Below are positions 7,871 through 15,011 of a stretch of 15,044 nt of DNA, one piece after another. The position numbers and the translations under genes are program-made. The notes beneath the pieces were generated by a model. It had not been told where the DNA came from and did no database searches. It saw only the letters and a list, made by a program, of their open reading frames with translations. The stretch spans positions 1 through 15,044 of the forward strand of contig CALZNR010000007.1 of assembly GCA_945827565.1 (NCBI GenBank), read 5' to 3'. Positions within the stretch are counted from its first letter, which is position 1. Every line of letters begins with the position of its first letter. This DNA is from an uncultured Prevotella sp. GTDB lineage: Bacteria; Bacteroidota; Bacteroidia; Bacteroidales; Bacteroidaceae.

Positions 7871-8704
7871 ATGACATCTGTTTTAGAAGATAATTTTTTC
7901 TCATTATTAAGGAGCGGTGTCTTAGGACACCGCTCTGTTATCCAACCCATGTCCGAGTGGAAATGGCACAGGCTTTGCCATGTGGCGCAATGTCATGGCA
8001 TCAGTTCCTGGATGTTAAAGGGCTATCAACTAATGAGAGAGGATTTTTTTCTACAACAACATTCAAATGCTTTTACATCACTCTCTGTAATCGCTGATAA
8101 CGAATTGAATCAAAGCCATTTGAATGATGATACTCAAGTTATTGATTACTCAGAAAGGATATACAAGATGTCAACCCCTTTCTTGAATAAGCGTTACGAA
8201 GGCATTGTTAATCAGGCACAGCAGAACAATGATACGGTAAACCTCTTCAAACTGATTGTGCATAATAGCAAATGCCTGCTCAATACGGGTGTCAATCTGC
8301 ATCTGCTCATCCAATTGGTTCTTTGTTTGTCTCAAGAAAAAAAAATAGATGCAGACCAACTTGATAACTACCTCAAGGAGACACGACTTGCTGGCATGGC
8401 ACAATACTTAGGCGAACTTATCGTTTTGCTGTTCTCTGTGGATTCAGACAGTGTGGTTTTTATGAAGAAAAAATCCATTCAGCACAAACGCATGATTGAA
8501 GAAGACCTGCATGATATATTCATCAAACGACCCAATGACTGGTTCTTTACCCAGAGCAATCACGTGTTTGTCAAGGCAAGCGACACCCATGCCATGTATC
8601 AGCAGTTTGGCAAAACTATGAAATACTTCTTTTTTGCTCCTGTAGAATCCTTTACAAACCTCACCAGTGCCATTACACACTCTCTTGCCCACATAGAAGA
8701 ATGA
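7871..8704 (+). CDS. Uncharacterised protein, nucleotidyltransferase-family-like remnant
   Basis: I do not recognise a certain function for this 277-residue protein. Its N-terminus (FFSLLRSGVLG at 9-19, then EW near 29-30 and an HGISSWMLKGYQLM stretch near 42-55) and its C-terminal half (NTGVNLHLLIQLVLCL near 138-153, FFFAPVESF near 253-261) resemble the flanks of the Bacteroidales uncharacterised nucleotidyltransferase family (NTP_transf_5 type). The catalytic core expected between them (an LKG-like strand and a D-x-D metal site) is not evident, so it may be a degenerate or non-catalytic relative. No signal peptide or membrane segment is seen. It starts 22 nt after uxaA. Its TGA overlaps the nth ATG (ATGA at 8701-8704), so it is translationally coupled to nth. 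A strong hairpin lies in codons 14-22. That it is a gene is well supported; the family guess is weak. Confidence 0.7.
   Translation: MTSVLEDNFFSLLRSGVLGHRSVIQPMSEWKWHRLCHVAQCHGISSWMLKGYQLMREDFFLQQHSNAFTSLSVIADNELNQSHLNDDTQVIDYSERIYKMSTPFLNKRYEGIVNQAQQNNDTVNLFKLIVHNSKCLLNTGVNLHLLIQLVLCLSQEKKIDADQLDNYLKETRLAGMAQYLGELIVLLFSVDSDSVVFMKKKSIQHKRMIEEDLHDIFIKRPNDWFFTQSNHVFVKASDTHAMYQQFGKTMKYFFFAPVESFTNLTSAITHSLAHIEE
7912..7935 (+). promoter_or_regulatory. Perfect 10-bp hairpin in the early coding region
   Basis: GAGCGGTGTC at 7912-7921 pairs perfectly with GACACCGCTC at 7926-7935 across a TTAG loop. Seven of the ten pairs are G-C. There is no T-run after it on either strand, so it is not a canonical intrinsic terminator. 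It lies 42-65 nt into the gene after uxaA, where it could slow translation or attenuate transcription into nth. Confidence 0.45.
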
Positions 8705-9375
8705 AACAGAAAGAAAGATACACCTTCATCCTTGACTATTTCAGAAAGAACATGCCCTCAGCTGATTCTGAACTGGTTTTCAGCAATCCATACCAGCTGC
8801 TTGTGGCTGTAATGTTAAGTGCCCAGTGTACAGACAAGCGTGTCAATATGGTCACACCAGCTCTTTTTGAGCGCTACCCCACTCCACAACTGTTGGCAGA
8901 GGCCACACCTACAGAAGTACTCAACTACATCAAGAGCATTTCCTATCCCAACTCAAAAGCACAGCATCTGGTGGAGATGGCAAAAATACTCACCAACACT
9001 TTCCAAGGAGAGGTGCCCGACACCATGGAGCAACTGCTGTTGCTGCCAGGCGTGGGAAGAAAAACCGCCAATGTAATCATGGCTGTGGCATTCGGTAAGT
9101 CGGCCATGGCCGTAGATACCCATGTCTATAGAGTAAGTCATCGTTTGGGACTGGTAGGCAAGAAAGACAATACACCTTTCAAAGTGGAGCAAAAGTTAGT
9201 CAGCCACATACCCCAAAACGAAATGCAAATCGCTCACCACTGGCTGCTCCTGCATGGCCGATACACCTGCACCTCACGCAATCCCAAATGCGCTGTATGT
9301 GCTATTCGCGATGCTTGCGCGGCGTATTGCTCCAGTGCTTCAGCATCTTGCGATGAAAGCGATTCTCAGCCTTGA
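8701..9375 (+). CDS. nth: Endonuclease III (DNA glycosylase/AP lyase)
   Basis: This is a base-excision-repair enzyme that removes oxidised pyrimidines and nicks the resulting abasic site. All key features are present in 224 residues: the helix-hairpin-helix LPGVGRKTAN (115-124) with catalytic Lys121, the catalytic Asp139 in VDTHVYRVSHRL, and the [4Fe-4S] cysteines Cys190, Cys197, Cys200 and Cys206 with exact C-x6-C-x2-C-x5-C spacing. The ATG overlaps the upstream gene's stop by 4 nt. After the last cluster cysteine there is a short Ser/Cys-rich tail (207-224) that looks non-conserved. That tail and the end of the cluster motif are encoded in DNA that also encodes, on the other strand, the C-terminus of the convergent Spy-like gene. 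Confidence 0.96.
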   Translation: MKQKERYTFILDYFRKNMPSADSELVFSNPYQLLVAVMLSAQCTDKRVNMVTPALFERYPTPQLLAEATPTEVLNYIKSISYPNSKAQHLVEMAKILTNTFQGEVPDTMEQLLLLPGVGRKTANVIMAVAFGKSAMAVDTHVYRVSHRLGLVGKKDNTPFKVEQKLVSHIPQNEMQIAHHWLLLHGRYTCTSRNPKCAVCAIRDACAAYCSSASASCDESDSQP

Positions 9376-9787
9376 GAATATCATACACCTTGCTGGCAGA
9401 TATTTTTTCAAGAAATTTGTTGTGATACTGCTGTTCTATTTTCTTGATCTCAAGGTCATACTTGTCTTGTTGCTGTATCACCTCTCTACATTCTGTCTCT
9501 GACTGTGGTTTCTTGTTACCCAGCTTCTTTCTTTTTTCAAATACCCTGCGTTTTCTGGCTTCCAGCTCCTTGTATAAAGGCACAAACACAGCCTGCTCAT
9601 GTGTATTCAGTTCAGCCTCCTTGACCATATAGTCAATCAATGCTTTTTGATAATCTTGAGGCGACATGGGCTTATTCCTTTCACGCGGCTCTTTCTTATC
9701 TTGCTGTGGATGTGCATAGGCTCCTCCTGCCACCATCAGTGCCAGACATAAAACGAGAGTTCTTAGTATGCTCTTTCCCATCATCAT
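9302..9787 (-). CDS. Exported Spy/CpxP-like helical protein
   Basis: This 161-residue protein has a clear signal peptide with a predicted signal peptidase I cut after AYA (residue 25), so it is probably periplasmic. The mature part is charged and almost wholly helical. A segment reading ELNTHEQAVFVPLYKEL (59-75) resembles the LTxxQ-type repeats of Spy/CpxP/heavy-metal-sensor proteins, followed by long Lys/Glu/Gln-rich coiled-coil helices. It is the last gene of the minus-strand run, behind the ECF sigma factor and its membrane partner. That arrangement fits a periplasmic chaperone or sensor for envelope stress, though this role is inferred. Three consecutive ATG codons mark the start; the first is used here. 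Its last 74 nt overlap nth on the opposite strand. The family call is by style rather than a strong motif. Confidence 0.75.
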   Translation of the reverse strand: MMMGKSILRTLVLCLALMVAGGAYAHPQQDKKEPRERNKPMSPQDYQKALIDYMVKEAELNTHEQAVFVPLYKELEARKRRVFEKRKKLGNKKPQSETECREVIQQQDKYDLEIKKIEQQYHNKFLEKISASKVYDILKAENRFHRKMLKHWSNTPRKHRE

Positions 9788-9866
9788 CTTTTTCTTATTC
9801 TTTCCTTGTTTTGTTGTTCCTGTGTCTTATTTCTCATCGTTTCTCAACATCTCACTTCCTCAAAAG

Positions 9867-10214
9867 TCAATAGTCTGTTGATGTGATGCATGCGTAGATA
9901 TCCGTGTTGTCCATCATGGCATAATCCATCACAGCATCTTGGTAAGAATACTGTGCGTTATTTTCCATATTCATGCCAGAAGCCTGCACTTGTTTCGACA
10001 AATCAATCTGCTTGTTATGAAAGTAAACATAGGAAGAAAGCCCCATAACAACGCCTACAAGACAGGCTGCCACCGCAACACGAACGGGAAGCGCAAACCT
10101 TATTCTTCGCTTGACCGGCTGCTGAGGAATGTGCTGCATTATCTCTGGCACCAACTGTTCAAAGTAGCCATCTGGCACACTAAAGCAATTTTGTTTTTTC
10201 TCTTTCAACACCAT
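9867..10214 (-). CDS. Single-pass membrane protein, probable anti-sigma factor
   Basis: This 115-residue protein has an N-terminal cytoplasmic FSVPDGYFEQLVPEIMQHIP stretch (11-30), one membrane segment (about 43-64) after a Lys/Arg-rich stretch, and a short outer tail rich in Asn, Asp, Tyr and Met. The VPDGYF start is typical of small Bacteroidales proteins encoded directly after MEEI-type ECF sigma factors. Its place 82 nt after the sigma gene makes an anti-sigma role likely. It lacks the zinc-binding His/Cys pattern of ZAS-type anti-sigma factors and the FecR-type layout, so the assignment rests on position and topology. Start and stop are unambiguous. Confidence 0.7.
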   Translation of the reverse strand: MVLKEKKQNCFSVPDGYFEQLVPEIMQHIPQQPVKRRIRFALPVRVAVAACLVGVVMGLSSYVYFHNKQIDLSKQVQASGMNMENNAQYSYQDAVMDYAMMDNTDIYACITSTDY

Positions 10215-10296
10215 CTCACTTCAAATGTTTTAATTCAGGTGGTCACCTAATAGAACTCACCTTTACACTCATATGACGAGCAGAAACCACATTCGT

Positions 10297-10851
10297 TTAA
10301 TCCTGCCGCTTCAAATATTCTGAAATCTTTTTCACCGCTATATGGTACGATGCCTTCAATGCCCCCTCCGAGGTATGGAGTATCTCGCTGATTTCGCTAT
10401 ATTTCATTTCTTCAAAATACCTTAGATTAAACACTGTGCGCTGCACTTCCGGCAGTTTGGAAATCGCCTCATACAGCAACGCCTGCGTATAATCTCCATC
10501 AAAGTATTTATCGGATGTCAGCATGTCTGCCACATGGTGGTCTGCCAACGTGTCTGCATTGTCCAGTGCCCTTGTCTTTTTCTTACGGATAAAGTCCAGA
10601 CTCTCATTGGTTGCAATGCGGAAGAGCCAGGTAGATAGTTTCGATGCGTTTCTAAAGGTGTCGATATTTGCCCACACCTTTACAAACACGTTTTGCAATA
10701 TGTCGTTGGCATCCTCATGCACCAACACCATACGTCTCACCTGCCAGTACATCTGCTCACTATATTGATGTACCAACAGTTCAAAACCTTTTCTCCTTGT
10801 CTGAGGATCAAAAAGCTTTTCTAAAATCTCTTTATCTCCTATTTCTTCCAC
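10297..10851 (-). CDS. ECF-type RNA polymerase sigma factor
   Basis: This is a 184-residue sigma-70 family protein with only regions 2 and 4, the hallmark of extracytoplasmic-function sigma factors. Region 2 covers about 25-92 (EDANDILQNVFVKVWANI, then STWLFRIATNESLDFIRKKK). Region 4 covers about 128-180 (LPEVQRTVFNLRYFEEMKYSEISEIL, then a recognition helix near EGALKASYHIAVKKI). The start codon is GTG: no in-frame ATG lies upstream, the next Met is residue 34 inside region 2, and the GTG gives the MEEI N-terminus usual in Bacteroidales. It begins 18 nt after the L,D-transpeptidase stop. The membrane protein and Spy-like protein downstream suggest it senses envelope state, but its regulon is not visible. 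Confidence 0.92.
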   Translation of the reverse strand: MEEIGDKEILEKLFDPQTRRKGFELLVHQYSEQMYWQVRRMVLVHEDANDILQNVFVKVWANIDTFRNASKLSTWLFRIATNESLDFIRKKKTRALDNADTLADHHVADMLTSDKYFDGDYTQALLYEAISKLPEVQRTVFNLRYFEEMKYSEISEILHTSEGALKASYHIAVKKISEYLKRQD

Positions 10852-10869
10852 GTTACATTGCCTTTGATG

Positions 10870-12534
10870 CTAAAAGTCACAGTAAGGTTTAAGCTGCTCC
10901 CACATTATTTTGTCATATTCATAAATGTCGGTGTAAAACTTCAGTTGATTATTCTCCTCTGGATACACCGTGAAATAGGTAATGTACAGGGGTACCTGGG
11001 GCTCTATCTTCAGAAATGAGATGAGTGTCACGTGGTCGTCATCTTCCACCTTTTCCATATACCTTTCTCCACGGGGTGTCATGGGTGGCAGTCCCACTGT
11101 GATGCGTATCTTGTCCATTGTCCACTCATCCTTCTCACCAATCATATAAGTCAGCAATTCATAGGGATATTGCACCCTCACACATCCGTGAGACACCGTG
11201 CGATGTCTTCTGTCAAACACCTGCCTGTTCGATGTGTCGTGAAGGTACACCGAAAAATTATTGTCAAATCTGAATATGATTCGCCCTAACGAGTTTCCCT
11301 CTCCACCTTTTTGTATCACGCTGTATCTACCCGACACTAACATCCTTGCCGTTACACTTCTAACATCCTCTATATGATGACTTTCCTTATTTACAATCTG
11401 GTAATTGTTTCGTGCAAAGTAAGCAGAATCCTGTGCATGTACCGCCACCTCATTCTTGATGATTGAGTATGGGATATTCCACGTGGGATTCAGCTGGATG
11501 TATTTTAAAAAACTGTGAAGCATGGGTGTTTTGTTTTTCATACTTCCACATGCTATCTTCATCTTCATCACCGAATCTTCTGAGTATGCGTACAACTGAA
11601 GCGCTGCAATATTCACCACCACCTGCTTTCTTGACATCAGCTCATCCGGCAGCATGTTTCTCCAGCGCAAACGCTCCATATTGCAGACGATTGTCTGGCG
11701 TTTTTCTCTGTCTATATTCCCTTCAGAAAGTTGCCTCTGCATGGCTTGATAGAGCGGAGTTCTCATCTCACAACTGTCTAACAATGGAGCGATGCCCCCA
11801 CCCTTCATCATATTACCCAGTAGCGTTGCCATCGAAGCAGAGTCTGCACGCTCTATGTCCACATCAAACAACTGGCGATAGCTGATGATCCGTTGCCTAA
11901 CAGTATCTTCCTTCAGCACATCCAAACGATTGAAGACGTGCCACGGCTGCATAAAACCATACCTCTGTCCCACATAGTACCTCAGAAACGATCTGGTGAG
12001 ATGATAGTCCAGTCGTGCAATCACTTGATTGATGTCTGTCACCTCCCTGCTATTGGATTGAAAGGCAAGCACTCTCGCCATATCCATCCTGATAGAGTCA
12101 ACAAGAAAGAAACGGGTGCTCAATCCATGTTCCCCCACTCTGTCCAGTTTGGCAAGCAGGGTATCCGCCTGTGGCTTCATCCCATACCAGTCTGTCCATA
12201 ACAACCGGTGATTATTCTGATAAAAGTGCGCCACAAATCTATCTGAGGCAAACTGGCGCCTGTTTTTCTGACATAGGGCGTTAATCTCTTGATAAATGCT
12301 ATCTACGTCTATTCCTTCTATCGATGAGGTGCCCCGTGTATGCAGTGTGTCTTGATTTACGTCCTTATCTGGGGCATCAGATGGAAACATTCCTTTGGGA
12401 GTATATTTGCACGCCACAAGGCATAGGCACACACACAAGGCTGTGGTCATCCCCCACCACACAGCCCTGCAACTCTTTGTCCCGAGCAACATCTGTGGCA
12501 ACATGCAAGAATGATTGAATCCTCTTCTACTCAC
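10870..12534 (-). CDS. L,D-transpeptidase lipoprotein (YkuD domain)
   Basis: This is a 554-residue cell-wall enzyme predicted to form 3-3 peptide cross-links or attach proteins to peptidoglycan. A membrane-spanning leader (about 24-41) ends in LVAC (Cys42), a good lipobox. A large N-terminal scaffold region (80-300) resembles the YcbB/LdtD layout. The YkuD domain (about 305-490) carries YLHDT (His432) and RTVSHGCVRV with catalytic Cys451 and its preceding His449. Because the nucleophile and both conserved His are present, it should be active. It starts with GTG, sharing one base with the rnz stop (TAGTG), so translation is probably coupled. An ATG at 12504 is an alternative start that keeps the leader. 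It sits immediately upstream of the ECF sigma factor. The usual regulator-target logic suggests envelope-stress control, but that is inference. Confidence 0.9.
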   Translation of the reverse strand: MSRRGFNHSCMLPQMLLGTKSCRAVWWGMTTALCVCLCLVACKYTPKGMFPSDAPDKDVNQDTLHTRGTSSIEGIDVDSIYQEINALCQKNRRQFASDRFVAHFYQNNHRLLWTDWYGMKPQADTLLAKLDRVGEHGLSTRFFLVDSIRMDMARVLAFQSNSREVTDINQVIARLDYHLTRSFLRYYVGQRYGFMQPWHVFNRLDVLKEDTVRQRIISYRQLFDVDIERADSASMATLLGNMMKGGGIAPLLDSCEMRTPLYQAMQRQLSEGNIDREKRQTIVCNMERLRWRNMLPDELMSRKQVVVNIAALQLYAYSEDSVMKMKIACGSMKNKTPMLHSFLKYIQLNPTWNIPYSIIKNEVAVHAQDSAYFARNNYQIVNKESHHIEDVRSVTARMLVSGRYSVIQKGGEGNSLGRIIFRFDNNFSVYLHDTSNRQVFDRRHRTVSHGCVRVQYPYELLTYMIGEKDEWTMDKIRITVGLPPMTPRGERYMEKVEDDDHVTLISFLKIEPQVPLYITYFTVYPEENNQLKFYTDIYEYDKIMWEQLKPYCDF

Positions 12535-13448
12535 TATACCTCAATAATCATGCCTTCATCCGAAAGCGCTGTATTAGGAAACACAGTGCGTGCCTCTTCC
12601 AGCAGCACCTTTTCATCCTCGTACCTTGCAGAATAGTGGCCCAACAGCAGTTTGCCCACATGAGCATCTCTTGCCACCATGGCAGCCTGTTCTGCCGTAG
12701 AGTGCATGTATTTGTGTGCCATCTTTTCATTGTCTTTGCCATACGTGCTCTCATGATACAGCACATCCACCCCTTCTACCATTTGATGCAGTGTGGGTAT
12801 ATACTCCGTATCGCTGCAATAGGCGTAGCTACGAGTTTTCTCAGCTGGCCACACCAACTTGTCATTCTCTATAATCTCGCCAGTGTCTGTCACACCATCT
12901 TTCCCCTGTTTAATATTGTTAATCTGACTTACCGAAATGCCATACATATCCACAATGTCTCTGCGGATGTGAGGCAAGCCAGGCTTTTCTCGAAACAGAA
13001 AACCACAACAGGGCATCCTGTGCTGCAAGGGTATGGAATACACCTCCACACTATGGTCCTCATATATCACCTTGTGCTCCGTTGTTTCCGTAGCATGAAA
13101 CACAATCGGATAGTCCAGTCCGTGACAAAAGGTGTCTATCTGCAAGTTCAACACCTTCTCCAAGGCTTGCGGGGCAAAGATATGTATCGGGGCTGTGCGT
13201 CCCAACATACCAAAGGAAGAAAGCATACCAGCCAGTCCCAAGCAGTGGTCTCCATGCAAATGGGATATGAAGATGTGGCTTATCTTGGTAAAACGTATAT
13301 GAGAACGCCTCAGTTGGGTTTGTGTGCCCTCACCACAATCCACCAAAAACATTTTGTTCCTTATTTCCACTACCTGAGAAGACACAGTGTGCTTCCCTGT
13401 GGGCAAGGCACTACCACAGCCTATAATATGTATTCTAAACGGTTCCAC
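12534..13448 (-). CDS. rnz: Ribonuclease Z (tRNA 3'-end endonuclease)
   Basis: This 304-residue metallo-beta-lactamase-fold enzyme trims the 3' trailer from tRNA precursors. The zinc site is complete: HLHGDH (63-68: His63, His65, Asp67, His68), His143 in LQHRMPCCGF, Asp213 in YCSDTEY and His271 in LLGHYSARY. The family's HEST (232-235) and HST (249-251) motifs are also present, and residues around 155-190 fit the flexible exosite arm. The length is normal for the short bacterial form. It starts 15 nt after the lipoprotein gene stops and its TAG shares one base with the next gene's GTG. Arylsulfatase-type relatives are unlikely given the intact motif set. Confidence 0.95.
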   Translation of the reverse strand: MEPFRIHIIGCGSALPTGKHTVSSQVVEIRNKMFLVDCGEGTQTQLRRSHIRFTKISHIFISHLHGDHCLGLAGMLSSFGMLGRTAPIHIFAPQALEKVLNLQIDTFCHGLDYPIVFHATETTEHKVIYEDHSVEVYSIPLQHRMPCCGFLFREKPGLPHIRRDIVDMYGISVSQINNIKQGKDGVTDTGEIIENDKLVWPAEKTRSYAYCSDTEYIPTLHQMVEGVDVLYHESTYGKDNEKMAHKYMHSTAEQAAMVARDAHVGKLLLGHYSARYEDEKVLLEEARTVFPNTALSDEGMIIEV

Positions 13449-13463
13449 AGTGCGATGAGGGAA

Positions 13464-14075
13464 TTAGTGTTGTCGATAATATTCAAATCTGTCTTCGTTG
13501 TTGGCAAAAATCAAAGAGTCGGCATCCAACTTCACTATATCATAGTGGCTCACTTCCTCCTCATCTCCTCCTCCTTCACGTGTCAGTTGCAGTTCCAGTT
13601 TTCCATTGAATATTCTCCACGACCGATATATCAGAATAGATTGATTGATACCCTCCACGATGCCGCCTTCGCGCAGACTGATACCCACCTCTGAACTTCC
13701 ATCCAGTGGATTCAGCATCAGCCAGTCGCCCAAAAGTGTCGTTTCATTGATCACCAGCAGTGCTTCCGTTCGGTTTTGATTGGGCATCACAGCCATTCTG
13801 TCGCCACAAGCATACCCCCCATGCACCTTATGATGCTCCTTGGCCCTATACACACTCAGGTTGAGCGTATCGCCATTGTCGACTATCAGTTGCAACGTAT
13901 TCATTGCCGATGCTTCTCCGCAAATTCCAAACAGCGTAGTGTTTTTCACAGGACCAGTTTTTTTATGATCCAGGTCCTCAAACTCCACCTTTTTCTTCTT
14001 TTCTACACACCCCCCGAGGGCCATTACTACTGCGGTAACAGCCATTGCCATGAGAAAACTATTCTTCATTTTCAT
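13464..14075 (-). CDS. Lipocalin-like lipoprotein
   Basis: This is a small exported lipoprotein. From the chosen start it reads MKMKNSFLMAMAV, then a hydrophobic stretch ending in LGGC (lipobox; Cys23 from this start), then a Lys-rich linker. The mature part has an OB-like first half (NTLQLIVDNGDTLNL, then GDRM) and a second half with LLGDWLM, EGINQSILIYRSWRIFNGKLEL and DADSLIF. This resembles small Bacteroidales lipoproteins annotated as lipocalin family, so a beta-barrel fold is likely; a ligand cannot be inferred. The frame is open to an ATG at 14108, but that puts 11 polar residues before the leader, so 14075 (or 14069) is preferred. It overlaps the mazG end by 17 nt, in step with a coupled operon. 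Confidence 0.75.
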   Translation of the reverse strand: MKMKNSFLMAMAVTAVVMALGGCVEKKKKVEFEDLDHKKTGPVKNTTLFGICGEASAMNTLQLIVDNGDTLNLSVYRAKEHHKVHGGYACGDRMAVMPNQNRTEALLVINETTLLGDWLMLNPLDGSSEVGISLREGGIVEGINQSILIYRSWRIFNGKLELQLTREGGGDEEEVSHYDIVKLDADSLIFANNEDRFEYYRQH

Positions 14076-14928
14076 GTTCTTTCCTTTTTGCTTCATTCCA
14101 CCACTCATCCATTTCTGCCAAAGACAGTTCCATCAGTTCTCTTCCCTGGCCTTTGCATTTCTCTTCGATATAATTGAAGCGCCTTACAAACTTCTGGTTC
14201 GTTCTTTCCAGGGCTGTGTCGGGATTGATATGATAGTGCCTTGCCACGTTGATCATGCTGAACAAGAAATCTCCAAATTCCGCAACAGAGCGGTCGTGAT
14301 TGTTCTCTGCCAGTTCTTTCTTTAGTTCGTCAATCTCTTCATGCACCTTGTCCCACACATCTTCACTGTTTTCCCAGTCAAACCCCACATTCCTTGTTTT
14401 ATCTTGTATGCGGTAGGCTTTGATGATAGAGGGCAGTGCATCTGGCACACCAGCCAAAACGCTCTTGTTACCATCCTTTTCTTTCAGTTTCAGTTTCTCC
14501 CAGTTTTCCACAACAAGTTCCGAGGTGATGCTCCCGCCATTGGACTCTTCACTCTTCTCTTCTTCAGATTCCTGTGAGATGGGTATGGGATGCGGCTTTC
14601 CTATCTGACTTGGCCTATACACATGCGGGTGCCTGTATATCAGTTTATCCACCAACTGATTACACACATCTTTAATGTCAAAATCCTCATGCTCCTCAAA
14701 AATGCGTGCATAGAAGCACACGTGGAGCAACACATCTCCAAGTTCCTTGCACACATTGTGCACGTCCTGCTTGATGATGGCATCGCTGAGTTCAAAAACC
14801 TCTTCTATAGTATTGGGACGCAAACTGTTTTCTGTTTGCTTCTTATCCCAAGGACATTCTGCCCTTAGCACATTCAGCACATCCAACAAGCGCCCAAAAG
14901 CTTCTATTTTTTCTTGTCTATTGCTCAT
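14059..14928 (-). CDS. mazG: Nucleoside triphosphate pyrophosphohydrolase MazG
   Basis: This is a 289-residue housecleaning enzyme that hydrolyses NTPs to NMP and pyrophosphate. Two MazG helical units are visible. The first has CPWDKKQT (25-32), the ExxE pair Glu43/Glu46 and ELGD (62-65), then RHPHVY (99-104). The second has HEEIDEL (197-203; Glu198/Glu201) and EFGD (217-220). NWEKLKLKEK and SVLAGVPDALPSIIKA match the usual region between them. The inter-domain linker (about 105-138) carries a Pro/Ser/Glu-rich insertion of roughly two dozen residues not usual in the family. It is the first gene of the seven-gene minus-strand run and is preceded by a candidate promoter. Its stop overlaps the start of the lipoprotein gene. 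Confidence 0.94.
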   Translation of the reverse strand: MSNRQEKIEAFGRLLDVLNVLRAECPWDKKQTENSLRPNTIEEVFELSDAIIKQDVHNVCKELGDVLLHVCFYARIFEEHEDFDIKDVCNQLVDKLIYRHPHVYRPSQIGKPHPIPISQESEEEKSEESNGGSITSELVVENWEKLKLKEKDGNKSVLAGVPDALPSIIKAYRIQDKTRNVGFDWENSEDVWDKVHEEIDELKKELAENNHDRSVAEFGDFLFSMINVARHYHINPDTALERTNQKFVRRFNYIEEKCKGQGRELMELSLAEMDEWWNEAKRKEHENEE

Positions 14929-14986
14929 TCTGCCTTACTAATCTCATTCCATTGTTTATCTTCAGTGGTTTGTAATCTATCCACAT
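14918..14986 (-). CDS. Possible 22-codon leader ORF overlapping the mazG start
   Basis: An ATG at 14986 opens a 22-residue frame (MWIDYKPLKINNGMRLVRQN, then EQ) that ends with TAG inside mazG codons 3-4, in another frame. It follows AGGAGGT (14996-15002) with a 9-nt spacer, the clearest Shine-Dalgarno sequence noticed in the window, in a lineage that rarely uses them. The predicted transcription start from the nearby -7 box falls at about 14997, which would clip that site. The ORF could be a coupling leader or chance. Confidence 0.25.
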   Translation of the reverse strand: MWIDYKPLKINNGMRLVRQNEQ

Positions 14987-15003
14987 TTACACACCACCTC
15001 CTG

Positions 15004-15011
15004 CAAAAATA
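15004..15011 (-). promoter_or_regulatory. Putative promoter -7 box of the mazG-to-Spy-like operon
   Basis: The minus strand reads TATTTTTG, a perfect TAnnTTTG box. The predicted start is near 14997, giving mazG a leader of roughly 70 nt. No clear -33 TTTG is visible before the sequence ends. All seven minus-strand genes down to 9302 could be read from here. Confidence 0.45.

Noticed and set aside
9101..9112. 12-bp perfect palindrome CGGCCATGGCCG
   Set aside because: It lies inside the nth coding region, and a few such palindromes are expected by chance in 15 kb.
9362..9379. Hairpin ATTCTCA/TGAGAAT over the nth stop codon as a bidirectional terminator
   Set aside because: The 7-bp stem is AT-rich and has no T-run on either side; too weak to call.
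10237..10248. AGGTGGTCACCT dyad between the sigma and anti-sigma-like genes as an operator
   Set aside because: The arms are only 5 bp and no second copy was noticed elsewhere, so chance cannot be excluded.
12636..13694. 352-codon open frame on the plus strand
   Set aside because: It lies antisense to rnz and the lipoprotein gene, both of which have clear motifs or a signal. Its translation shows no domain and has unusual composition.
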